Positions 44,418 through 53,656 are shown, numbered from the stretch's first letter. The stretch: DNA of 64,000 nucleotides from Mycobacterium sp. IS-1496 (GCF_001499995.1 NZ_LQIU01000045.1:1-64000), one strand, 5' to 3'. Made by a program: numbers and translations. Notes: generated by a model from the sequence alone, not told the origin.

Positions 44418-45344
44418 ATGCGGGTTTTCTTGAGCTGGTCGGGGGATCTCAGCCACTCCATTGCCGAGCTGATGCATGAATGGTTGCCTTCCGTCATTCA
44501 GACAGTCGACCCCTTTCTGTCCTCCAGCAGTATCGAGAAGGGCTCGCGGTGGGGAGCACAACTGACCGCCGGCCTCACTGGGTCCGGCTTCGGGCTGGTG
44601 GTGCTGACCCGTGAGAATCTCTCCTCACCTTGGATGACCTTCGAGGCGGGAGCCCTGAGCGAGGGGTTGTCGAATGGACGGGTCTGCCCCGTCCTCGTCG
44701 ACGTCGAGCCCGGGGACGTCGCTGGACCGCTCGCCGAGTTCCAGGGCTGTCGAATCACCAAGCCCGACATGTTCAAGTTGATCGGCTCGATGAATCGCGC
44801 ATCCGGCGAGGGTTCCATCGAACCCAATAGGCTCGCCCGGCTTTTCGAAGCAATGTGGCCGGACCTGGAAACCAGCGTGAACAACATTTTGATGACCCAC
44901 GCGGATCAGACCGGGTCGGGAGTCAAGGAGGCCCCGAGCAGCCGCACCTTCAAGTTGCTCCCCAGTCGTGGCACGCTCATCAACCCTTCCGATGAGTCAC
45001 GCAACATCGCCTTCAAAGTGGAAACCGTGAATCTCCTATTCAGCGAGCTGGCGAACGCCCTGCTCGAGTCGCACGATTTGGAGAGAACTCAAGAAGCATT
45101 TGAACGCGCGGGCTACAAGGCGGCCCAGGTGTTCGCGGACAGGATCTACGAGAAGTGGGGATTGGAGTATCCCGACGACTCGATCCGAGAGAGGATATCG
45201 CTGGTGCGCCTTCGATTCCGACGTGGGCTGGGGGCGCCTCTTCAACGAGCTCGACTTCGACGAGACAACCGGCGCGGTCACCGGCGCGATTCGCCTCATG
45301 GACAACTTCCAAACCTACAAGAGGTCCGGCGGCGAGGCCTCTGA
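44418..45344 (+). CDS. TIR-domain protein, apparently frameshifted in its C-terminal domain
   Basis: The N-terminal 110 residues are a TIR domain: MRVFLSWSGD, PFLSSSSIEKGSRWGAQL, GLVVLTRENLSSPWMTFEAGALSEG, with the likely catalytic Glu76. TIR enzymes of this type cleave NAD+ and make ADP-ribose-type signals in defence systems such as Thoeris. From about residue 165 a second domain begins, but after the DSIRERIS segment the frame turns into an Arg-rich sequence and stops at 45344. The expected continuation is found in the +1 frame up to 45492. This is a disrupted gene, a sequence error, or a programmed frameshift. It lies 134 bp after the RyR gene in an A/T-richer patch. Confidence 0.82.
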   Translation: MRVFLSWSGDLSHSIAELMHEWLPSVIQTVDPFLSSSSIEKGSRWGAQLTAGLTGSGFGLVVLTRENLSSPWMTFEAGALSEGLSNGRVCPVLVDVEPGDVAGPLAEFQGCRITKPDMFKLIGSMNRASGEGSIEPNRLARLFEAMWPDLETSVNNILMTHADQTGSGVKEAPSSRTFKLLPSRGTLINPSDESRNIAFKVETVNLLFSELANALLESHDLERTQEAFERAGYKAAQVFADRIYEKWGLEYPDDSIRERISLVRLRFRRGLGAPLQRARLRRDNRRGHRRDSPHGQLPNLQEVRRRGL

Positions 45345-45492
45345 TTGCTATGTGATGCACGGCTACGTCCGCGGCGTGCTCGAGATACTGCTCGACGGCA
45401 CACCGCTGACCGTTGAATGCGATAGGTCGCTCTGCCCCCTGTTCAATCGGTTGCGTAAAGACTGCGTGTTCGAAGTGCGTTCGGAAGTGTGA
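45202..45492 (+). pseudogene. C-terminal part of the TIR gene in the +1 frame
   Basis: About 96 residues, WCAFDSDVGWGRLFNELDF ... GYVRGVLEILLDGTPLTVECDRSLCPLFNRLRKDCVFEV, continue the domain that begins in the TIR frame. Skipping one base near 45201 joins DSIRERIS directly to WCAFDSDVGWG. The pattern, Gly-Tyr-x-x-Gly then Cys residues near the end, is reminiscent of V4R-type small-molecule-binding domains; that assignment is tentative. It ends 1 bp before the next gene. Confidence 0.65.
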
Positions 45493-45493
45493 C

Positions 45494-46534
45494 GTGACAG
45501 CCAATCGAATATTGGTGGTGTTCACGGGCGGAACGATCGGTTCGAGAATCGCCTCGGACGTCATCAACGTGGTTCCGGGCCAGACATACCGCCTCATTGA
45601 CGACTACACCAGGGCCGGTACGACTCCGGTGCACTTCGACGTGATCGAGCCGGTCAGCATCCTCAGCGAGAATGCACGTCCGAGGGATTGGTCGGCGATC
45701 ACCCGCGCCATCACCGCGAATGTCGCTGCCGAGCACGCCGGCGTGATCGTGACCCACGGCACCGACACTCTCTCGTACAGTGCTGCCGCCCTCACGTTCG
45801 CACTGACCGACTTGCGCATCCCGGTGGTGATGGTCGCCAGCGATCTCCCGCTCGAAGACCCCTCGGCGAACGGCTCGGCGAACTTTCGCGACGCCGTCGA
45901 CATCATCGGACGCGGATTTCCGTCGGGGGTTTACGTCACGTACCGCAACCCCGATGGCCGGCGGTTGGTGCATCTCGGCGTCAGAACGCTCCCTCCCTCG
46001 CCGCTGGATCATTTCGTCTACAGCGCCTGCGGTCGACACCTCACGGAGAGCGAAGGTGATGGACCGCATCAGTGGTCAGCCTCGGATATCCCTGGACCCC
46101 GATTGTCGACTGATCCGCAGGTGCGGGGGAATCACGAATTCAGTGAGAACGTTCTGCTGGTACGCCCGTATCCCGGCTTGAATTACGACCGCCTCGACAT
46201 CTCCGGCTGCGATGCCGTCGTCCATGATCTGTACCATTCCGGAACCGCGTCGGCGGGCGGAAGTCCGGCGCAGAACATCCTGAACTTCGCATCGCGGTGC
46301 AGGGCCGCCGACATTCCACTCTTCTGTGCGCCGGTCCCGGATAACGTCGGCACCTACGATTCGTCGGGCGCCTTCTCAAGTGCCGGTGTGGTCTCCGCGG
46401 GTCAGATGCGCTCAGAAGTCGCTTATGTGAAGGCGTCTTTCGGCGCGGGCGCGGGGCTACGTGGAGAGAAACTTATCGAGTTCGTCTGTCAGCGTTCGCT
46501 CGCCGAGGAATTCCTCGAGATCCCCGGACGATAG
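45494..46534 (+). CDS. asparaginase-like amidohydrolase in the TIR/STAND island
   Basis: 346 residues from GTG 45494, 1 bp after the preceding stop. It has the two asparaginase signatures: TGGTIGS with Thr14, and the second motif THGTDTLSYSAAAL with Thr90-Asp91. PLEDPSANGSANFRDAV follows as in type I/II asparaginases, and the C-terminal half has CDAVVHDLYHSGTAS. No signal peptide, so cytosolic. The family hydrolyses asparagine or other beta-amide or glutamine-like amides. Its placement between a TIR and a STAND gene suggests a role other than amino-acid catabolism. Confidence 0.85.
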   Translation: MTANRILVVFTGGTIGSRIASDVINVVPGQTYRLIDDYTRAGTTPVHFDVIEPVSILSENARPRDWSAITRAITANVAAEHAGVIVTHGTDTLSYSAAALTFALTDLRIPVVMVASDLPLEDPSANGSANFRDAVDIIGRGFPSGVYVTYRNPDGRRLVHLGVRTLPPSPLDHFVYSACGRHLTESEGDGPHQWSASDIPGPRLSTDPQVRGNHEFSENVLLVRPYPGLNYDRLDISGCDAVVHDLYHSGTASAGGSPAQNILNFASRCRAADIPLFCAPVPDNVGTYDSSGAFSSAGVVSAGQMRSEVAYVKASFGAGAGLRGEKLIEFVCQRSLAEEFLEIPGR

Positions 46535-46603
46535 TCCCGACCGGCTCGGGTGCGGCCGGTAACACAGCGCCACAACGCGTGTGGCATGCGGAAGTGAGGT
46601 GCG

Positions 46604-49600
46604 GTGAGCGTCGTCCCGATATTCATCTCGTCGACTTTCCGGGATTTTCACGGCGAACGCGACACCTTGGTGGGCCCGGTGCGCGCAGCTCTGGACGAGA
46701 TGCTGCGCCCGCTGGGGTGCCGCGTCGAGATGGTGGACTTGAGATGGGGTGTCGCGGCACACAATACGGATGACGCGGCAGCCACCCAACGGAAGATCCT
46801 GGACGTATGCCTGTCCGAGATCGCCCGTTCCCGACCGCTGTTCGTCGGCCTGGTCGGGCACCGTTACGGTTGGATCCCGCCCGAGGACCGCGCGCGCCGT
46901 GTCGCACAGGAGGCCGGTCTCACTCTCGACGTCAGAGGGCGCTCGGTCACCGAACTGGAGTTCATCCACGGGGCGAGCGGCGAACCGCACGAAGTGCAAC
47001 CGGTGTTCTTCGTCCGCGATTTCGCGCGCGGCAAGAAGCCGCCCGGTTGGCAAGACTCCGACACCGGGCTCGTTCACCGCTCGCAAACTCTGCGCAATTG
47101 GGCCATGAACCATCCGCGCGCGCAGGTTCATCGCTATCGGGTGCGGACCGACAGCACTCGAGTGCGCGACTTGCGCGAATTCGAGTCACTCGCCGTCGAC
47201 GTACTCGGGCCGTTGGTGGTGCGCCAGGCACGAGAGATGAGTGAGCTGAGGGAGCAAGATCCCGTCACCGCGGTCGAATCGCTCTTCTTCGCCGATCGGA
47301 CCGCCGTCGTCGAAGGACGCGACCTCCTCATCGCTGACGTCGTCACGGCGGTTGAGAACGGCCGATCCGTCTGTCTGACCGGGCCTTCGGGGGCGGGCAA
47401 GTCGGCGGTGTGGTGTGCCGTTGTCCAACGACTTCAGGCCGCAGGACTCCGGGTCGTCGCAGTCCCGGTCGGCGCCGGGCCCGATACCACTGGCGAGCGA
47501 GCGGTCGTGCACCGTCTTGCGGTCAAACTCGGCGCGCAGATACCCGACGAACTCCGCACCACTGAGCAGCTGCGGAACTGGTGGCGCGCTCTCATCGCAA
47601 ACGTCGGCGACATCGTCATAGCCGTCGATTCCCTGGACTCTCTCGACGAGGGTGCAACCCGCGAAGAGATAGGGTTCCTGACGTCGTTGCCGGACAACGC
47701 GACCATCGTCGTCTCGACCACCCTCGAGTGGCAACGTGAACTCCTGGCGCACGCCGGCACTCGCCGAATTGCCGTTGACGATCTACCGCCTGCTGCGGTA
47801 GCAGAAGCTGCTGCGCACATGGCCGGTGAGCTACGCCGCGACCTGCCGACACAGGCGATCCAGTCGCTCGCCTCCCGGCCGAGGTCACCCCTCTGGCTCT
47901 CCCTCGCAGTCGGCGAGTTGATGGCACTCGACGAAGACGACTTCGCCGAAGTCGATCCATCCCGCGACGCCGTGTCGGAACTCGCGAAGCTGGTGACGAG
48001 AACCGTTCACCGTCTACCGGACGGTGTCGACGGCGTCATCGATCTCATCGTCGCCCGGGCCGCGGAGCGCTACGGATCTGAGAACGCCGCGGCGATCATG
48101 CGGGCGCTGGCCCTGTCACGCTCGGGGCTGAGATCCAGTGACCTGGCAGGAATCACGGGCCTGCCCGAGGTGGTCGTCGCCGGTTTACGAAGAGCCTTCG
48201 CCGGGATGGTCGAGATTCGCGGTGCGGGCGGGCGACTCGGATTTGTCCACGGCGCCGTGAAAGCCGCGGTCACGCGGGTCCACCTCTCGGCGCCGCTGAT
48301 CGCACCGACGCACGCGCGGATCGCGAACCACCTGGCAACACTGCGGGACAACGACCCCATTCGTGAGGACGACTTACTCTGGCACACACTGCATTCGGGT
48401 GGTTCGCCGTCAGCGGGCCCCATCCTCAACGGAGTCGGTGGCGCCGACAGCGAGCGCAGCATCCGTGCCCGCAGGGTGATCGCTCGAGCCCTCGTACGAG
48501 GGATCGATCTCGGGGCCGTCACGAACGGTCTCGACCACAAGGGCCTGTGGATCCTCATGGGCACCGAGTCGTCCGGCTGGTCTGAACTGCCCCTCGAGGC
48601 CCGCAGGAGGCTCAGGGACGTCACGCTCCGACATGCGCGCGCACTACAGGCGGCCAACCCGCGGAGCGACCTATCGGTGCGCGCGGTCGCTGTCGCGTTG
48701 GGCAACCTCGGCGACGTCGAAACCGACGCCGGCGACGTGCAACGAGCCCGCGACCTGTACGACGAAAGCCTGCAGATCGCTCGAAGTCGTTGGCGGGCCA
48801 CCCCGGACACCCCCAGTCAGCGGGACCTCTCGGTGGCACTGCGCCGTGCGAGCGCGGCGGCCGAGCAAAGCGGAGACTTCGACCGCGCCCGAGAGCTCTC
48901 TGCCGAAGCGTTGGAGATCACCCGGAATCTGAGGGAGGCCAGATCCGGAAACCTCCAGGCGCAGCGCGACGTCGGGATCTCCCTTCTCGACGTCGGCGCA
49001 CAAGCGCAAGCACGCGGTGACAACGCAGCGGCCCAGGCGGCTTACGAGGAAGCACTACGTATCTGGCGGGACTTGGTCACCGCTGACCCCGACAACGAGT
49101 CCGTCCAGCGTGATGCGAGTGTTGCGCTCAACAAGGTCGGTGAACTTGCGCGACAGACGGGGGCATACACGCGCGCGAAAGCGCCGCTCGAAGAAGCCCT
49201 TCGAATCCGGCGGAAGATACTCGCCGCGAATCCTGGTAGCTCACAGGCGATGAGGGACGTCTGCGTCTCTCTGACCAATGTGGGGCAGCTGGCCCGCGCC
49301 ACCGGCGCCACGGAAGAGGCATCCGAGAACTTCGACGAATCATTGGCTCTGGCGCGGAAAGTATTCGCAGCCGATCCGGCAAACGCCATCGCCCTGCGGG
49401 ACGTCAGCGTATCGCTGGGGCGCGTCGGCCAACTCGCGCTGGACCGAGGCCAGACCACGGTGGCCGCCGAAGCGTTCGAGGAGGCCCTGCACATCCGGCG
49501 GCGACTGTCGGCACTCGATCCGGAAAACGCCGAGGCCACGCGCGATATCGCCGTCACGTTGGAAGACCTCGGCACTGTCGCGAACACGAATAAGGACCAC

Positions 49601-50224
49601 ACCCGGGCACGGGATCGGTTCGAAGAGGCCCTGCAGCTGTGGCGACAACTTCGACGGCTCGATCCGGCGAGTGTGAAGGCGGCCCGGAACGTGATGACAG
49701 CGCTCAACGACGTGGGCCAGGCCGCGCGCATGGACGGCGCGTTGGGCCGAGCACGTGAGGCGTACACCGAGTCAGTGGAGATCGCCCGCGACCTGTTGAC
49801 GCGCAAGCCGCAGGACACGGCAGCCCTGCGTGACCTCAAGTTGGCTCTCGACAATCTCGGCGAAGTCAATCGACGGGCGAAAGACTTCGACTCCGCGCGA
49901 AAGACATGCGAAGAATCTCTCCGCGTCGCGCAAGCGATCAACAGCGTGGAGACGGGTCCACGCGCGCGGCGCGAGCTGTGGTCGGCACAAACCCTGCTCG
50001 GCCGTCTTGCCGACGAGATCGGAGACTTCCACAGTGCGCGAATCGCCTTCGACGAGGCTCTGTCACTCGCCCGCGAGCTCCACGCATCGCGACCGACCGT
50101 CGCGTCCACACGCGACCTGTCGGGTTCGCTGCGCCGGCTCGGCGACGTGGCCCTGCGCACGGGAGACGCCCGCTTGGCCGATGCCTGTCACCAGGCGGTT
50201 CGCGAACTTGCCGCTCCGAAATGA
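46604..50224 (+). CDS. DUF4062 - STAND NTPase - TPR repeat protein, candidate defence sensor
   Basis: 1206 residues from GTG 46604. Residues 5-130 are a DUF4062 domain (IFISSTFRDFHGERDTL ... FVGLVGHRYGW). A STAND/NACHT-like P-loop NTPase follows, with Walker A GPSGAGKS at 260-267 and Walker B VIAVDSLDSLDE around 338-349; a winged-helix region lies at about 480-600. The C-terminal 520 residues are eleven TPR-like repeats of 48 residues. STAND proteins of this layout (Avs and related) detect foreign proteins through the C-terminal repeats and oligomerise to activate an effector. It is the last gene of the island and ends 19 bp before the tuf terminator. Confidence 0.88.
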   Translation: MSVVPIFISSTFRDFHGERDTLVGPVRAALDEMLRPLGCRVEMVDLRWGVAAHNTDDAAATQRKILDVCLSEIARSRPLFVGLVGHRYGWIPPEDRARRVAQEAGLTLDVRGRSVTELEFIHGASGEPHEVQPVFFVRDFARGKKPPGWQDSDTGLVHRSQTLRNWAMNHPRAQVHRYRVRTDSTRVRDLREFESLAVDVLGPLVVRQAREMSELREQDPVTAVESLFFADRTAVVEGRDLLIADVVTAVENGRSVCLTGPSGAGKSAVWCAVVQRLQAAGLRVVAVPVGAGPDTTGERAVVHRLAVKLGAQIPDELRTTEQLRNWWRALIANVGDIVIAVDSLDSLDEGATREEIGFLTSLPDNATIVVSTTLEWQRELLAHAGTRRIAVDDLPPAAVAEAAAHMAGELRRDLPTQAIQSLASRPRSPLWLSLAVGELMALDEDDFAEVDPSRDAVSELAKLVTRTVHRLPDGVDGVIDLIVARAAERYGSENAAAIMRALALSRSGLRSSDLAGITGLPEVVVAGLRRAFAGMVEIRGAGGRLGFVHGAVKAAVTRVHLSAPLIAPTHARIANHLATLRDNDPIREDDLLWHTLHSGGSPSAGPILNGVGGADSERSIRARRVIARALVRGIDLGAVTNGLDHKGLWILMGTESSGWSELPLEARRRLRDVTLRHARALQAANPRSDLSVRAVAVALGNLGDVETDAGDVQRARDLYDESLQIARSRWRATPDTPSQRDLSVALRRASAAAEQSGDFDRARELSAEALEITRNLREARSGNLQAQRDVGISLLDVGAQAQARGDNAAAQAAYEEALRIWRDLVTADPDNESVQRDASVALNKVGELARQTGAYTRAKAPLEEALRIRRKILAANPGSSQAMRDVCVSLTNVGQLARATGATEEASENFDESLALARKVFAADPANAIALRDVSVSLGRVGQLALDRGQTTVAAEAFEEALHIRRRLSALDPENAEATRDIAVTLEDLGTVANTNKDHTRARDRFEEALQLWRQLRRLDPASVKAARNVMTALNDVGQAARMDGALGRAREAYTESVEIARDLLTRKPQDTAALRDLKLALDNLGEVNRRAKDFDSARKTCEESLRVAQAINSVETGPRARRELWSAQTLLGRLADEIGDFHSARIAFDEALSLARELHASRPTVASTRDLSGSLRRLGDVALRTGDARLADACHQAVRELAAPK
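48656..50221 (+). repeat. eleven tandem 48-residue TPR-like repeats
   Basis: The unit is about 144 nt, consensus xAxRDvSVaLxxVGxLAxxxGxxxxAxxxFEEALxIxRxLxxxDPxxx. At least repeats 3-9 are exactly 48 residues; the flanking ones are slightly shorter or degraded. The DNA has diverged, so the repeats are old rather than recent duplications. Confidence 0.8.
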
Positions 50225-50242
50225 CCACGGCACAACGCGAAA

Positions 50243-50268
50243 CGGCGCCCACCCGAAGGTGAGCGCCG
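50243..50268. terminator. hairpin between the island and tuf
   Basis: CGGCGC-C-CACC pairs with GGTG-A-GCGCCG around a CGAA loop, one mismatch in an 11-bp stem. It lies 16 bp past the tuf stop and 18 bp past the STAND gene stop, so it can end both convergent transcripts. Confidence 0.75.
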
Positions 50269-50284
50269 CTTCGACGTACTGGTC

Positions 50285-51475
50285 TTACTTGTGGATCTTC
50301 GTCACACGGCCGGCGCCGACGGTGCGGCCACCCTCACGGATGGCGAACCGCAGGCCCTCGTCCATGGCGACGGGCTGGATCAGCTTGACGGAGATGTCGG
50401 TGTTGTCACCGGGCATCACCATCTCGGTGCCCTCGGGCAGGGTCACCACGCCGGTCACGTCCGTGGTCCGGAAGTAGAACTGCGGACGGTAGTTGTTGAA
50501 GAACGGCGTGTGGCGGCCACCCTCGTCCTTGGACAGGATGTAGACCTGGCCGTCGAACTCGGTGTGCGGGGTGGTGGTGCCGGGCTTGACCACGACCTGG
50601 CCGCGCTCGACGTCCTCACGCTTGATACCGCGCAGCAGCAGACCGACGTTGTCACCGGCCTGGCCCTGGTCGAGCAGCTTGCGGAACATCTCGACACCGG
50701 TGACCGTGGTCTTGGTGGTGCCGGGGCGGATGCCGACGATCTCGACTTCCTCGTTCACGTTGACCACGCCGCGCTCCACACGACCGGTGACCACGGTGCC
50801 GCGGCCGGTGATCGTGAAGACGTCCTCGACGGGCATCAGGAACGGACGGTCGGTGTCGCGGACCGGGTCCGGGATCGACTCGTCGACGGCGTCCATGAGG
50901 TCCTCGACGGACTTGACCCACTTCTCGTCGCCCTCGAGCGCCTTGAGCGCCGAGACGCGCACGACCGGGGCGTCCTCGTCGAAGTCCTGGGCGGCCAGCA
51001 GTTCGCGGACCTCCATCTCGACGAGCTCGATGAGCTCCTCGTCGTCGACCGCGTCGGCCTTGTTCAGCGCCACCAGGATGTAGGGGACGCCGACCTGGCG
51101 GGCCAGCAGCACGTGCTCACGGGTCTGCGGCATGGGGCCGTCGGTGGCGGCGACCACCAGGATCGCGCCGTCCATCTGGGCGGCACCGGTGATCATGTTC
51201 TTGATGTAGTCAGCGTGACCGGGGGCGTCGACGTGCGCGTAGTGACGCTTCTCGGTCTGGTACTCCACGTGGGAGATGTTGATCGTGATGCCGCGCTGAC
51301 GCTCCTCAGGCGCATTGTCGATCTGGTCGAATGCGCGCGACTCGTTCAACTCGGGGTACTTGTCGTGCAGAACCTTGGTGATTGCTGCGGTCAGCGTGGT
51401 CTTGCCGTGGTCAACGTGACCGATGGTCCCGATGTTGACGTGCGGCTTCGTCCGCTCGAACTTCGCCTTCGCCAC
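50285..51475 (-). CDS. tuf: translation elongation factor Tu
   Basis: 396 residues, MAKAKFERTKPHVNIGTIGHVDHGKTTLTAAI with the G1 motif GHVDHGKT, G3 DAPGHAD and G4 NKAD. It delivers aminoacyl-tRNA to the ribosome as the GTP complex. It is the last gene of the str operon, 75 bp downstream of fusA. Confidence 0.99.
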   Translation of the reverse strand: MAKAKFERTKPHVNIGTIGHVDHGKTTLTAAITKVLHDKYPELNESRAFDQIDNAPEERQRGITINISHVEYQTEKRHYAHVDAPGHADYIKNMITGAAQMDGAILVVAATDGPMPQTREHVLLARQVGVPYILVALNKADAVDDEELIELVEMEVRELLAAQDFDEDAPVVRVSALKALEGDEKWVKSVEDLMDAVDESIPDPVRDTDRPFLMPVEDVFTITGRGTVVTGRVERGVVNVNEEVEIVGIRPGTTKTTVTGVEMFRKLLDQGQAGDNVGLLLRGIKREDVERGQVVVKPGTTTPHTEFDGQVYILSKDEGGRHTPFFNNYRPQFYFRTTDVTGVVTLPEGTEMVMPGDNTDISVKLIQPVAMDEGLRFAIREGGRTVGAGRVTKIHK

Positions 51476-51550
51476 TTCTGTGTCCTCCTGGACTTGTTGG
51501 TGCTTGTTACAGCAGGTTGGTTTGTTCAGTTGTGGTCCGTGAAGGGACGG

Positions 51551-53656
51551 TTACTGACCCGTCGCCTTCGCGATGATCTCCTTCGACACGTTCGCCGGAA
51601 CCTCGGCGTACGAGTCGAACACCATGGAGTAGTTCGCCCGGCCCTGGGTCTTCGACCGAAGGTCGCCGACATAGCCGAACATCTCCGACAGCGGCACTTG
51701 CGCCTTGACGACGCGCGCACCGGCCCGCTCCTCCATGGCCTGGATCTGACCACGGCGGGAGTTCAAATCGCCGATCACTTCACCCATGTAGTCCTCGGGT
51801 GTGGTCACCTCGACGGCCATGATCGGCTCGAGGATCACCGGCTGAGCCGCCTGCGCGGCCTTCTTCAAGACCTGCGAACCGGCGACCTTGAACGCCATTT
51901 CCGACGAGTCGACCTCGTGGTAGGCGCCGTCGAGCAGGGTCACCTTGATGTTCACCAGCGGGTAGCCGGCGAGCACGCCGTACTGCATGGCGTCCTGCGC
52001 ACCGGCATCCACCGAGGGGATGTACTCGCGCGGGATGCGGCCACCGGTGACCTTGTTCTCGAACTCGTAGGTGGCACCGTCCTCGCCGCTGAACGGCTCG
52101 AGGTCGATGAGCACCTTCGCGAACTGGCCGGAGCCACCCGTCTGCTTCTTGTGGGTGAACTCGACCTTCTCGACCTTGCGCTTGATGGTCTCGCGGTAGG
52201 CCACCTGGGGCTTACCGACGTTGGCCTCGACCTTGAACTCGCGACGCATGCGGTCGACGAGGATGTCGAGGTGGAGCTCGCCCATGCCGCCGATGACGGT
52301 CTGGCCGGTCTCCTGGTCCAGGTGCACCTTGAACGTGGGATCCTCTTCGGCCAGCTTCTGGATCGCCGTGCCGAGCTTCTCCTGGTCGCTCTTGGTCTTG
52401 GGTTCGATGGCCACCTCGATCACCGGATCGGGGAAGGTCATCGACTCGAGCACGATCTGCTGGTTCGCATCGCTCAGAGTGTCACCGGTGGTGGTGTCCT
52501 TGAGGCCGATGACCGCGTAGATGTGGCCGGCCGACGCACGCTCGACAGGGTTCTCCTTGTTGGCGTGCATCTGGAACAGCTTGCCCAGCCGCTCCTTCTT
52601 GCCCTTGGTGGAGTTGATGACCTGCGAACCGGACTCGACGGTGCCGGAGTAGACGCGGACGTAGGTCAGCTTGCCGAAGAACGGGTGCACCGCGATCTTG
52701 AATGCCAGCGCCGAGAAGGGCTCGTCGACCGACGGCTTGCGGGTGATGACCTCGTCCTCTTTGTTGGGCACGTGGCCCTGCACGGACTCGACGTCCAGCG
52801 GAGAGGGCAGGTAGTCGACGACCGCGTCGAGCATGGGCTGCACGCCCTTGTTCTTGAACGCGCTGCCGCACAGCACCGGGTACAACTCGGAGTTGACCGT
52901 CAGCTTGCGGATCGCGCCCTTGATCTCGTCGACCGTGAGCTCTTCACCACCGAAGTACTTCTCCAGCAGCGCCTCGTCGGTCTCGGCGACCGCCTCGAGC
53001 AGCTTGGTGCGGTACTCGTCGGCCTTGTCGGCGAGGTCGGCTGGGATGTCCTCGACCTCGTACTTCTCGCCGAGGGCAGTCTCGCCACGCCAGACTTTGG
53101 CCTTCATCTCGACCAGGTCGATGATGCCGATGAAGTCGTTCTCCGCGCCGATCGGCAGCTGGATCACCAGCGGGGTCGCGCCGAGGCGCTCCTCGATGGT
53201 GCGCACGGTGAAGTAGAAGTCCGCGCCCAACTTGTCCATCTTGTTGACGAAGCAGATGCGCGGCACGTCGTACTTGTCGGCCTGACGCCACACCTGCTCG
53301 GACTGCGGCTCGACGCCCTCTTTGCCGTCGAACACGGCAACGGCGCCGTCGAGCACACGGAGGCTGCGCTCCACCTCGACGGTGAAGTCGACGTGCCCGG
53401 GGGTGTCGATGATGTTGATCTGGTTGTCGTTCCAGAAGCAGGTCACCGCGGCGGAGGTGATGGTGATGCCGCGCTCCTGCTCCTGTTCCATCCAGTCGGT
53501 GGTCGACGCACCGTCATGCGTCTCACCGATCTTGTAGTTGACACCCGTGTAATACAGGATGCGCTCGGTCGTCGTCGTCTTACCGGCGTCGATGTGCGCC
53601 ATGATGCCGATGTTGCGGACCTTGTTCAGGTCGGTCAACACGTCCTTCTGTGCCAC
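51551..53656 (-). CDS. fusA: translation elongation factor G
   Basis: 701 residues. G1 is AHIDAGKT, G2 region RGITITSAA, G3 DTPGHVDFT and G4 NKMD, followed by the five EF-G domains (YRETI, GAYHEVDSSEMAFK near the C-terminus). It drives translocation and, with RRF, ribosome recycling. Second-last gene of the str operon, 84 bp after rpsG. Confidence 0.99.
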   Translation of the reverse strand: MAQKDVLTDLNKVRNIGIMAHIDAGKTTTTERILYYTGVNYKIGETHDGASTTDWMEQEQERGITITSAAVTCFWNDNQINIIDTPGHVDFTVEVERSLRVLDGAVAVFDGKEGVEPQSEQVWRQADKYDVPRICFVNKMDKLGADFYFTVRTIEERLGATPLVIQLPIGAENDFIGIIDLVEMKAKVWRGETALGEKYEVEDIPADLADKADEYRTKLLEAVAETDEALLEKYFGGEELTVDEIKGAIRKLTVNSELYPVLCGSAFKNKGVQPMLDAVVDYLPSPLDVESVQGHVPNKEDEVITRKPSVDEPFSALAFKIAVHPFFGKLTYVRVYSGTVESGSQVINSTKGKKERLGKLFQMHANKENPVERASAGHIYAVIGLKDTTTGDTLSDANQQIVLESMTFPDPVIEVAIEPKTKSDQEKLGTAIQKLAEEDPTFKVHLDQETGQTVIGGMGELHLDILVDRMRREFKVEANVGKPQVAYRETIKRKVEKVEFTHKKQTGGSGQFAKVLIDLEPFSGEDGATYEFENKVTGGRIPREYIPSVDAGAQDAMQYGVLAGYPLVNIKVTLLDGAYHEVDSSEMAFKVAGSQVLKKAAQAAQPVILEPIMAVEVTTPEDYMGEVIGDLNSRRGQIQAMEERAGARVVKAQVPLSEMFGYVGDLRSKTQGRANYSMVFDSYAEVPANVSKEIIAKATGQ

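Noticed and set aside
45100..45201. Separate small gene starting at ATG 45100
   Set aside because: Its first 34 residues are a shadow of the TIR reading frame and lack domain character; only the part after about 45201 looks like real protein.
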